Part shown: positions 1 to 5,831 of the stretch, in pieces
Numbering within the stretch: the first letter of the stretch is position 1
How the letters are laid out: every line of letters starts with the position of its first letter
Source of the DNA: Euryarchaeota archaeon UBA105
GTDB lineage: Archaea; Thermoplasmatota; Poseidoniia; Poseidoniales; Thalassarchaeaceae
Reading direction: 5' to 3'
NCBI GenBank assembly: GCA_002496905.1
Contig: DALV01000020.1
Location: 1-19,040, forward strand
DNA: 19,040 nt
Translations under genes and position numbers: made by a program
Notes under the pieces: model-generated
Told to the model about the DNA's origin: nothing
Database searches by the model: none
What the model saw: the letters and a program-made list of their open reading frames with translations, nothing else

Positions 1-70
1 CAATGTGATGTTTTCCTTATTCCCCTTAATTGTCCTAAAGATTCTTCCCGAGATAGTGTGAATTTAATCA

Positions 71-1342
71 ATGGGTGGAATTATTTTGACTAGTCCAGGT
101 TATCTTGAGTTACTCCGTAGTAACAAGACGTTCGCTCGCCTTTGGGGTTCGAACATGATTCTCTACATCGGAGATTGGTTTACTGTTCTAGCAATGTTTT
201 TGTTAGCAGGAGATGCTACAGATAATTCTCCTTTAGCAATAGCTGGTGTTCTAGCTGTACGAAGTTTCACTTTTGCTCCTTTGGAGCCAATAACTGGAAT
301 GTTAGCAGACAGATACCCCAGAAAATACTTGATGATAATCGCAAATTTATTTTCTTTCGTCATACTAATATCATTCATCTTAACCGGCATTTTAGATAAT
401 CTATTCTCAGTTTATGCATTAACTATCTTATTGGTAGTCGGTAGAGCCATTTATGATCCGGCAGGAACTGCATATCTACCAACAATTTGCAACGAAGAAG
501 AACTTCTGACCGCTAATGCTCTAGTCTCTGGAGGTTGGTCTGCGTCAATGGGAATTGGAGCCGGACTTGCAGGATTTATAATTTCAGAATATGGTTGGAA
601 AACAGGTCTAATTTTTGATTCTGTGACTTTCATTATAGCTGCATTTGTAATATCAACGCTACCTCATGGTGGACCTGACCCTAATGAAAAGAAAACAGGC
701 GGTCTATTTTCAATGTTCAGAGAAATTTTCTCTGGCTGGGGATTTATTATCAAAAGACCAGAAATCAGTAGAATTGTCATGGCAAAGGGCTTGTGGGCGA
801 CCGGAGGTGGTGCCCAGATTTTCTTACTAATCTTAATTGGAATGGACTCAACTCTGGGAGAAATATCTACGGGTGCAGCTGGAATCGGTGTTCTTTACAT
901 GGCTCGAGGCTTTGGAAGTGGATTTGGCCCATTAGTTACTAGACCGCTTATGACAGTTCAACGATATACTCCATACATCATCGGTATATCCTTGGGAGGT
1001 GCTGGAATTTTCTACACTGGAATATCATATTTTGAATGGGGAATGATTACCCTTGTTTTGGTATTCTTCAGCCACGCTTGTAGCGGAATTTCATGGGTAT
1101 TCAGTACAACTTTACTTCAGCGCAGAACTGACAATGAATGGATGGGTAGGGTTGCTGGAACAGATAATCTCATCATTACATTGGTGATGGGTATATCTAC
1201 GATATCGGCTGGGTATATTATCGAAGAGGAACTTCTTTCTTTACGAGAAACTTTGCTAATAACGGGGCTAATTCAGATTTCGGTAGGATTGTTATGGTTA
1301 TTATTTTCAAGTCCAAAAGAAAAGAGATTTTTGAATGGTTAA
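71..1342 (+). CDS. MFS transporter, putative drug/siderophore-type exporter
   Basis: This is a 423-residue polytopic membrane protein with about a dozen hydrophobic segments across its length. The N-terminal stretch (LLRSNKTFARLWGSN, then IGDWF at about 33-37) is the usual opening of the MFS_3 (EntS-like) branch. The major-facilitator loop 2-3 motif A is visible as GMLADRYPRK at about residues 76-85, with D80, R81 and R84 kept. Family members move small molecules across the cytoplasmic membrane, usually outward by proton antiport; no substrate can be read from the sequence. An in-frame TAA six bases upstream fixes ATG 71 as the most upstream start; TTG at 86 is an alternative. No convincing ribosome binding site precedes it, so the mRNA may be leaderless. 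The oligoribonuclease gene follows after 24 bases and is probably co-transcribed. Parts of the gene look more AT-rich by eye than the genes around 3-4 kb. Confidence 0.9.
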   Translation: MGGIILTSPGYLELLRSNKTFARLWGSNMILYIGDWFTVLAMFLLAGDATDNSPLAIAGVLAVRSFTFAPLEPITGMLADRYPRKYLMIIANLFSFVILISFILTGILDNLFSVYALTILLVVGRAIYDPAGTAYLPTICNEEELLTANALVSGGWSASMGIGAGLAGFIISEYGWKTGLIFDSVTFIIAAFVISTLPHGGPDPNEKKTGGLFSMFREIFSGWGFIIKRPEISRIVMAKGLWATGGGAQIFLLILIGMDSTLGEISTGAAGIGVLYMARGFGSGFGPLVTRPLMTVQRYTPYIIGISLGGAGIFYTGISYFEWGMITLVLVFFSHACSGISWVFSTTLLQRRTDNEWMGRVAGTDNLIITLVMGISTISAGYIIEEELLSLRETLLITGLIQISVGLLWLLFSSPKEKRFLNG

Positions 1343-1355
1343 ATCTAGGATAGAT

Positions 1356-1361
1356 GAGGGG
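1356..1361 (+). promoter_or_regulatory. Ribosome binding site of the oligoribonuclease gene
   Basis: GAGGGG lies 5 bases before ATG 1367, a good Shine-Dalgarno match. It fixes the start of the orn gene and shows that internal operon genes here use leadered initiation. Confidence 0.7.
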
Positions 1362-1366
1362 ATAAT

Positions 1367-1903
1367 ATGGCAGAGAGTAGATTAGTTTGGATTGATCTTG
1401 AGATGACCGGTCTGTACCCTGATGAAAATACGATTATTGAGATTGCAACGATTGTTACAGAAACCGATCTCTCGATAGTAGCTGAAGGTCCGAGTTTTGC
1501 CATAGATGTTGGAAAAGAAGAATTGGCAAAAATGGATGATTGGAATGTAAAACACCACACTGAGAACGGCTTGTTAGCAAGGATTGAATCAGAAGGTGTT
1601 TCGATGCAAAAAGCAGAACTTGAAACTCTTGAATTTCTGCAACAACATTGTTTTCCAGGGCAGTCTCCATTATGTGGGAACACTATAGGACAAGACCGAC
1701 GATTCTTACGCAGATATATGCCAGAATTACACGACTTTTTCCATTATCGAAGTGTTGATGTCACTAGTATCAAGATTCTAGCAAGGGCTTGGTATCCTGA
1801 TGTGAAGAATTGGCGAAAGAACTCAGGACATAGGGCTCTTGACGATATCAGAGGAAGTATAGAGGAATTAGCCTACTATCGTGATCAATTATTCCGAGAT
1901 TAA
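1367..1903 (+). CDS. orn: Oligoribonuclease (DEDDh 3'-5' exoribonuclease)
   Basis: This 178-residue protein aligns along its full length with bacterial oligoribonuclease (about 180 residues), which degrades 2-5 nt RNAs and pGpG to mononucleotides in the cytoplasm. All five DEDDh catalytic residues are visible: D10 and E12 (WIDLEMTGL), D110 (GNTIGQDRRFL), and H155 and D160 (HRALDDIR). Other signature blocks are MDDWNVKHHTENGL (about 56-69), RRYMPELHDFFHYR (about 115-128) and EELAYYRD near the C-terminus. From memory of the E. coli protein, similarity is high enough for a confident call. The start is set by a GAGGGG site 5 bases upstream of the ATG. The gene follows the MFS gene by 24 bases and ends 5 bases from the convergent JAMM gene. 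A bacterial-type Orn in an otherwise archaeal setting suggests past transfer from bacteria. Confidence 0.96.
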   Translation: MAESRLVWIDLEMTGLYPDENTIIEIATIVTETDLSIVAEGPSFAIDVGKEELAKMDDWNVKHHTENGLLARIESEGVSMQKAELETLEFLQQHCFPGQSPLCGNTIGQDRRFLRRYMPELHDFFHYRSVDVTSIKILARAWYPDVKNWRKNSGHRALDDIRGSIEELAYYRDQLFRD

Positions 1904-1908
1904 CCAGA

Positions 1909-2595
1909 TTACTCAATAGCATGTCCTCTAGCGTCGGTAATCACTAGATTGACCCCTAGTCCAGTGCGGTGGAAGCAAATTAAATCAAGACCATGAATTA
2001 GATGCCCAGTCTTTGCTCTACCCAAAGCTCCGCTATCATCCAAATCCCTCAGTGGTCGTCTGACTCCATCAACATCATCGAACCAAGGAAGATACCCTTC
2101 TGGTGAGAATCTGATTCCAAGAATCATGTCTGTACCTTCGGTCCATTGAGAAGCATCTGCATCTGCTCCACTAGGGATAGCTGGTGCGTTTGGATGGGTG
2201 TGTAACCAATGGGTGAATCTACTTCCACGTGAACCTCTATCAGTTGAGAACAGCCCATCCATCCATTCCTCAGGAACATGGTGAACCTCGAATGAATCTC
2301 CTCGGTTTACTAGGTGAGGTTTTCCGAGCAGATATCCCTGTCCAGCGAATAAACCGGTTTCTTGATCTACTCCAGAGTATGCTTCTACTACTTCCTTCGG
2401 ATTTGGCCGATTATTATCAGGGTCCATTCCTACTAGAATCTCGTCGGGTAAGGATTGGAATGTCCAATCAAGAATCGTTGCTAAGTTTTGGATTGGCATC
2501 AATAATACTGCAGCATAGGCGTCTCGATTTTCTAATGATTGGCTATTGTAACGACTAGCCGCCTCGTGCAACCAAATAGGAATCAATTCCTCCAC
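1909..2595 (-). CDS. JAMM/MPN+ domain putative metalloprotease
   Basis: This 228-residue protein has a complete JAMM zinc signature: H132-T-H134, seven residues, S142, two residues, D145 (HTHPNAPAIPSGAD). That spacing is the H-x-H-x7-S-x2-D of JAB1/MPN+ isopeptidases, which cleave ubiquitin-like conjugates or small peptides with one zinc. The catalytic Glu normally lies in an upstream strand; E52 in LPDEILVGM resembles the family's P-x-E-x-x-G block and is my best candidate, though E52 to H132 is longer than in compact family members and implies an insertion. No signal peptide or membrane helix is seen, so it is probably cytoplasmic. The GTG at 2595 overlaps the receiver-domain gene by 13 bases, suggesting translational coupling; a TTG at 2586 is a possible alternative start. 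The zinc motif is clear. The substrate is unknown. Confidence 0.8.
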   Translation of the reverse strand: MEELIPIWLHEAASRYNSQSLENRDAYAAVLLMPIQNLATILDWTFQSLPDEILVGMDPDNNRPNPKEVVEAYSGVDQETGLFAGQGYLLGKPHLVNRGDSFEVHHVPEEWMDGLFSTDRGSRGSRFTHWLHTHPNAPAIPSGADADASQWTEGTDMILGIRFSPEGYLPWFDDVDGVRRPLRDLDDSGALGRAKTGHLIHGLDLICFHRTGLGVNLVITDARGHAIE

Positions 2596-2936
2596 ACCTC
2601 ATGATTTGCGAGTTGAAACTTGCCTATTGAACCATCAGCCCCCGCTGATTCCATCGCCTCATTTGCCGCGCTAGAACTACTAATTCCTAGAATCAACTTT
2701 GGCCTTTGTATCTTGTCGGAAGATACCAATTCAAGCAAGCTGCGTAGAACTTCTAGACCCTTTACCGGAGGGATGTAGTGGTCAAGAAGAAGTAAGTCTG
2801 GTTGGAAGTTCTCAATCCGTTCAAAGCAATCCATTGTATTCCAATATTGCAATATTTCCCAATCACTCAGGTCTACTCCACCCTCTACGAGAATCTTCTC
2901 TATGTCATAGGAGTCCTCGAATGCGAGTACTCGCAT
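2583..2936 (-). CDS. Stand-alone response-regulator receiver domain protein
   Basis: This is a 117-residue CheY-like protein with no output domain. The acidic pair E7-D8 follows strand 1 (MRVLAFED). The phosphoacceptor is D52 in PDLLLLDHYIPP, the switch hydroxyl is in the serine run S86-S89 after LILGI, and the conserved lysine is K106 in GSIGKFQL. Such proteins take phosphate from a histidine kinase and act by protein contact. An upstream in-frame start at 2981 would add 15 non-conserved residues lying inside the preceding gene. I prefer ATG 2936 because the domain begins there, it lies 2 bases after the hydrolase stop codon, and AGGAG sits 8 bases upstream. No histidine kinase is present in the window. 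The 3' end overlaps the JAMM gene, so the JAMM protein is the obvious candidate partner. Confidence 0.88.
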   Translation of the reverse strand: MRVLAFEDSYDIEKILVEGGVDLSDWEILQYWNTMDCFERIENFQPDLLLLDHYIPPVKGLEVLRSLLELVSSDKIQRPKLILGISSSSAANEAMESAGADGSIGKFQLANHEVWRN

Positions 2937-2938
2937 AC

Positions 2939-4834
2939 TTACATCTCCTGGTGTTCCCACCATGGAGGGACATCGAACCAAGCCTCATGTTCGCCGCCGC
3001 GGTCAATAATCGGCAATGTCAGTTCAACCGACAATACCTCTAGCCCCGTGGCCGCACACGGTGAGGGGAGGTAGTCCATGCCAGATTCGGAAAATTCGAG
3101 CATCACTCCATTTCCGGAAGTGATTACATCCATCGGATTGAATTCCATTAGCATACGATATTCCGCGAATGAAGCGGTCGGCTTGGCATCATATCCACCA
3201 TCTCGATATCGCACATCCATCGTCGCATGGCCAAGCCGCAAACCGGTCTCAGCATCACTCATCTCGACGAAGAGCTGCCCTCCGTTGCACGCACCAGTCC
3301 TCACGTCCACATGCAAAGTGGGCAAGCCGGAGATGTGCATTGGCCCACTACTTTCGAAAGCCATTTCAATCGACGGAGGAGAGTTCCAATTGGTAACCCA
3401 AAAACTCGAATCCCCCGAGGACAAAATCGGTTCGACATCCTCGGGCGGCCATGTTTCTTCGACATGCCAGCGTCCGTCATTTCTCTGCATCTGAACATAT
3501 GACTCCGGTTCATCTCCAATCCCCTTCAGGTAATATTCGAACCATGGGAATAACTCAACAGCCCAATCAAAACGTGTCATGTTTGGATAGGCCTCTGCCC
3601 CGTATCCACTCGTCACTTCTGAATGTCTATCCGGTTGGTCGGGGTAATTGTGTGCCCACTGACCTGCTATGGTGCGGACGTTGATTCCCTGTTGACGAAG
3701 CAGTTCATGGGTAGGGAAAGCATGGTACGGATCGACGTTCCAATCCTGCATCCCCCAGACGATGTAAACGCTGCCGTTGTAATTATCAAGAACATCCTGC
3801 AAATGATATCTTTCATCCCAATAATCATTCCACTGGTCACCGCCAAAACCAGCCCCTAGCCATGTTGTGAAGGGACTAACAGGCCCAATTGCGTCGTCGC
3901 TGCACATGCGCATATCGTCCTCGGTTGCATCTGCGGTTGCACCTTCGTACAGAACATCGTAGAGCATCGCTCTAGCCTCAGATGATCCGTTGCGATAGAA
4001 CATCTGCTGAACTCCAATCGAGCCAGATATTGGAACGATAGTCTTGAGATGTGGAGATGGGTTTTGAGCGGCTTCCCAATTAGTTGTTCCCGCATAGGAC
4101 TTGCCCATCAATCCGACATTTCCATTTGACCAATTCTGTTCGCCTAGCCAATGAACTGCTGCTTGAATTCCTATTTGTTCACCTAAGCCTTTGACGTCTT
4201 GGCAATGTGTCGATTTCCCAGTTCCGAAAGTTGAGACTTGAGCTAAGGCGTAGCCATGAGGTACGAATTGGTCTAACACCCAAGCACCGACTCCTGCGTC
4301 AGGAATTGTATTCGGGTTGGAATCGTCACCTGCTACTCCTTCTCCTCCGAAGTCGTAGTAGGGATGGATTGTTGCAATTACTGGAACTTTGGTTCCAGGT
4401 TCTACATCTGGCATCCACAATGCAATGTGCATTAGAGCCGGTCCGGGATAGCCGACGTCTTGCTCACTTGGGGGTAAATCGACTTCGACAAAGTGTTCAG
4501 TAGGACCGGACCAAGTGTAGGGACCTTGTTCTGGGAGTTGGCTGCGTAGGCCGGTCATGTTGAGGTCCATTGTGTGGCGTTCGTGGACCGGGGTATTCCA
4601 CCAGTCATCATCTTGTCCTCCGGCGATAGAAGGCCCTGCTGCAGTCCAAAGTGTTGACAAAATCAGCATCGAAATGATAGCAACAACTGCAACTCCTCCT
4701 CCCAGAAGAAAACGTGAATCAAACTCATCAAGTCTCTTAAAGAAATAGAAACTATTTCCGATAGAGTCTTGGATTATAGTGGCCTCTAAGACATCCTCAT
4801 TGGAGTGATCATGGCCACAGCACTCCTCGCCCAT
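2939..4834 (-). CDS. Membrane-anchored S15/CocE-type alpha/beta hydrolase (X-Pro dipeptidyl-peptidase-like)
   Basis: This 631-residue protein has a short N-terminal tail, one membrane helix (about 42-63), then a catalytic domain predicted outside the membrane (signal-anchor topology). The Ser hydrolase core carries the nucleophile elbow G244-K-S246-Y-A-G249, a likely oxyanion tyrosine in HPYYDFGG (about 157-164), an acid residue in WGMQDWNVDP (D364 or D368) and H395 in GQWAHNYP. The C-terminal part (about 470-631) resembles the jelly-roll PepX_C domain. Family members release X-Pro dipeptides, or hydrolyse esters or beta-lactams; proline specificity cannot be assigned here. A role in scavenging external peptides would suit a heterotrophic plankton archaeon, but this is inference. 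The cytoplasmic tail carries an unusual CCGHDH (5-10). It lies 50 bases after tyw2 and 2 bases before the receiver gene. By eye it is GC-richer than neighbouring genes. Confidence 0.88.
   Translation of the reverse strand: MGEECCGHDHSNEDVLEATIIQDSIGNSFYFFKRLDEFDSRFLLGGGVAVVAIISMLILSTLWTAAGPSIAGGQDDDWWNTPVHERHTMDLNMTGLRSQLPEQGPYTWSGPTEHFVEVDLPPSEQDVGYPGPALMHIALWMPDVEPGTKVPVIATIHPYYDFGGEGVAGDDSNPNTIPDAGVGAWVLDQFVPHGYALAQVSTFGTGKSTHCQDVKGLGEQIGIQAAVHWLGEQNWSNGNVGLMGKSYAGTTNWEAAQNPSPHLKTIVPISGSIGVQQMFYRNGSSEARAMLYDVLYEGATADATEDDMRMCSDDAIGPVSPFTTWLGAGFGGDQWNDYWDERYHLQDVLDNYNGSVYIVWGMQDWNVDPYHAFPTHELLRQQGINVRTIAGQWAHNYPDQPDRHSEVTSGYGAEAYPNMTRFDWAVELFPWFEYYLKGIGDEPESYVQMQRNDGRWHVEETWPPEDVEPILSSGDSSFWVTNWNSPPSIEMAFESSGPMHISGLPTLHVDVRTGACNGGQLFVEMSDAETGLRLGHATMDVRYRDGGYDAKPTASFAEYRMLMEFNPMDVITSGNGVMLEFSESGMDYLPSPCAATGLEVLSVELTLPIIDRGGEHEAWFDVPPWWEHQEM
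2945..2949 (-). promoter_or_regulatory. Ribosome binding site for the receiver-domain gene
   Basis: AGGAG on the minus strand, inside the last codons of the S15 hydrolase gene, lies 8 bases upstream of ATG 2936. It favours that start over the longer in-frame start at 2981. Confidence 0.55.
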
Positions 4835-4866
4835 CAGATTACCGACTTGGGTCTAGCAAATGAGAC

Positions 4867-4887
4867 TGATGCTTCTACGAAGCATCA
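4867..4887 (-). repeat. Perfect 9-bp hairpin over the tyw2 stop codon
   Basis: TGATGCTTC-TAC-GAAGCATCA is a perfect inverted repeat with a 3-base loop, and the tyw2 stop codon (4885-4887) is part of the stem. It lies at the junction of tyw2 and the S15 hydrolase gene. No strong T-run follows on the minus strand, so it is not a classical intrinsic terminator. It could be an RNA-processing or stability element, or an operator upstream of the hydrolase gene. Confidence 0.6.
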
Positions 4888-5769
4888 CGCGCGAGGGATG
4901 AAATGCAAATCCAGCACTAAATGATCCCAATGAGGAGCGTAGGATTTTACCCGAACTCTAGAAGTTTCTGAAATTGAAAAATCGTGATCTAAATTTGATA
5001 ATTTTGTGATAATTTCATCGACCCAAGATTGATGATCTGAGGCAGGTGCTATACCATGGATATGAAGAAAACCACCATCGTTCTTAAGGCAGTTTATCGC
5101 TAATTCAAATCCTCCTTCTGCGGTAGGCAATAATCCAAGTATTACTCTATCCGCTTGACCTGATAAATGTGGCGCAGTCATTCGATTATCGCCTTCATGA
5201 ATAGTACATCTATTGGCTACATTGTTTCTGTCTAATGACCACTTTAGTGCCTTTATCGCATTTGGGTTCCACTCGCAACAATGAACATGGTTTACTTGGG
5301 ATTTTACAAGCATTGGAAGTGAGTAATATCCAATCCCAGAAAATAAATCGACAACTGTTTCTCCGTTCCTTCCAACCTCTCCCATTCTACGACGCTCATT
5401 GACGTTACCTGCTGAGAACATACATTGGGTGAAATTGTATCCATAATCGATTGCATTTTCTCTTCGAACCACCCAATCGTCTTGACCGTGTAGGAGCTCG
5501 ACAGTTGATTCGCGTTTTTCTCCAACGATTTCACCAATTTCCCCAACTCGTTTTACCTTCAGAGCAGATGCAATTGTAGACCATAATTCTGGTCCTCGCA
5601 CATGATTCCAGGCTTCTTCTTTGAAGGACCTACGAGGCAATAGGACGACATCCGCAAATTTTTCCCATCGTTTTGGAAGAGACTCCAACAAAGAAGGATC
5701 AGCACCGTTCTGCTGAATCAATTGTCCGACGAATTCACGTAGTCGACCATGCGGGTCCTGCTCATGCAT
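4885..5769 (-). CDS. taw2: Tyw2-type tRNA(Phe) wyosine aminocarboxypropyltransferase
   Basis: This 294-residue class I SAM-dependent enzyme belongs to the Trm5/Tyw2 family. Tyw2 transfers the 3-amino-3-carboxypropyl group of SAM to C7 of 4-demethylwyosine at position 37 of tRNA(Phe), a step of wybutosine synthesis found in archaea and eukaryotes. Diagnostic blocks are LPKRWEKFADVVLLP (31-45), a substrate-side stretch ending in MFSAGNVNERRRM (117-129), SAM motif I DLFSGIGYYS (141-150), CEWNPNA (165-171), GDNR (193-196) and LGLLPTAEGG (211-220). The last block separates Tyw2 (LGLxPSSE-like) from Trm5, which has an N-(L/P)-P motif there. HIHG (236-239) also fits Tyw2. ATG 5769 is preferred because the protein begins at the family's usual compact N-terminus. 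The gene is divergent from the exported protein at 5832 and is first in the minus-strand cluster. Confidence 0.9.
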   Translation of the reverse strand: MHEQDPHGRLREFVGQLIQQNGADPSLLESLPKRWEKFADVVLLPRRSFKEEAWNHVRGPELWSTIASALKVKRVGEIGEIVGEKRESTVELLHGQDDWVVRRENAIDYGYNFTQCMFSAGNVNERRRMGEVGRNGETVVDLFSGIGYYSLPMLVKSQVNHVHCCEWNPNAIKALKWSLDRNNVANRCTIHEGDNRMTAPHLSGQADRVILGLLPTAEGGFELAINCLKNDGGFLHIHGIAPASDHQSWVDEIITKLSNLDHDFSISETSRVRVKSYAPHWDHLVLDLHFIPRA

Positions 5770-5789
5770 CGCTTCTCTGACGATGCATG
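5763..5789. repeat. 9-bp inverted repeat between divergent genes (possible operator)
   Basis: CATGCATCG (5763-5771) and CGATGCATG (5781-5789) form a perfect inverted repeat with a 9-base spacer. The left arm covers the tyw2 start codon, and the right arm lies upstream of the TATA-like element of the divergent gene. The placement suits a regulator binding site for both directions, but chance cannot be ruled out. Confidence 0.5.
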
Positions 5790-5801
5790 CCTGATTCAGA
5801 C

Positions 5802-5814
5802 TTATGGTATATGG
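5802..5814 (+). promoter_or_regulatory. Candidate TATA box for the 992-residue exported protein
   Basis: TTATGGTATATGG is centred about 25 bases upstream of ATG 5832, the spacing expected of an archaeal TATA box for a leaderless transcript. This supports 5832 over the upstream in-frame starts at 5787 and 5811. It rests on position and a loose consensus only. Confidence 0.3.
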
Positions 5815-5831
5815 CCGCTCATACGCGCGGC

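Noticed and set aside
1..70. Possible gene end or promoter before the MFS gene
   Set aside because: The stretch is AT-rich but shows no clear TATA box at the expected spacing and no recognisable coding remnant.
2229..2558. 109-codon open frame on the plus strand opposite the JAMM gene
   Set aside because: The opposite frame contains the JAMM motif and conserved overlap with its operon; this frame has no recognisable domain or start signals.
5787..5831. The longer N-terminus of the exported protein from ATG 5787
   Set aside because: It would place 15 non-hydrophobic residues before the signal peptide, leave 17 bases to the divergent gene, and put the TATA-like element inside the coding region.
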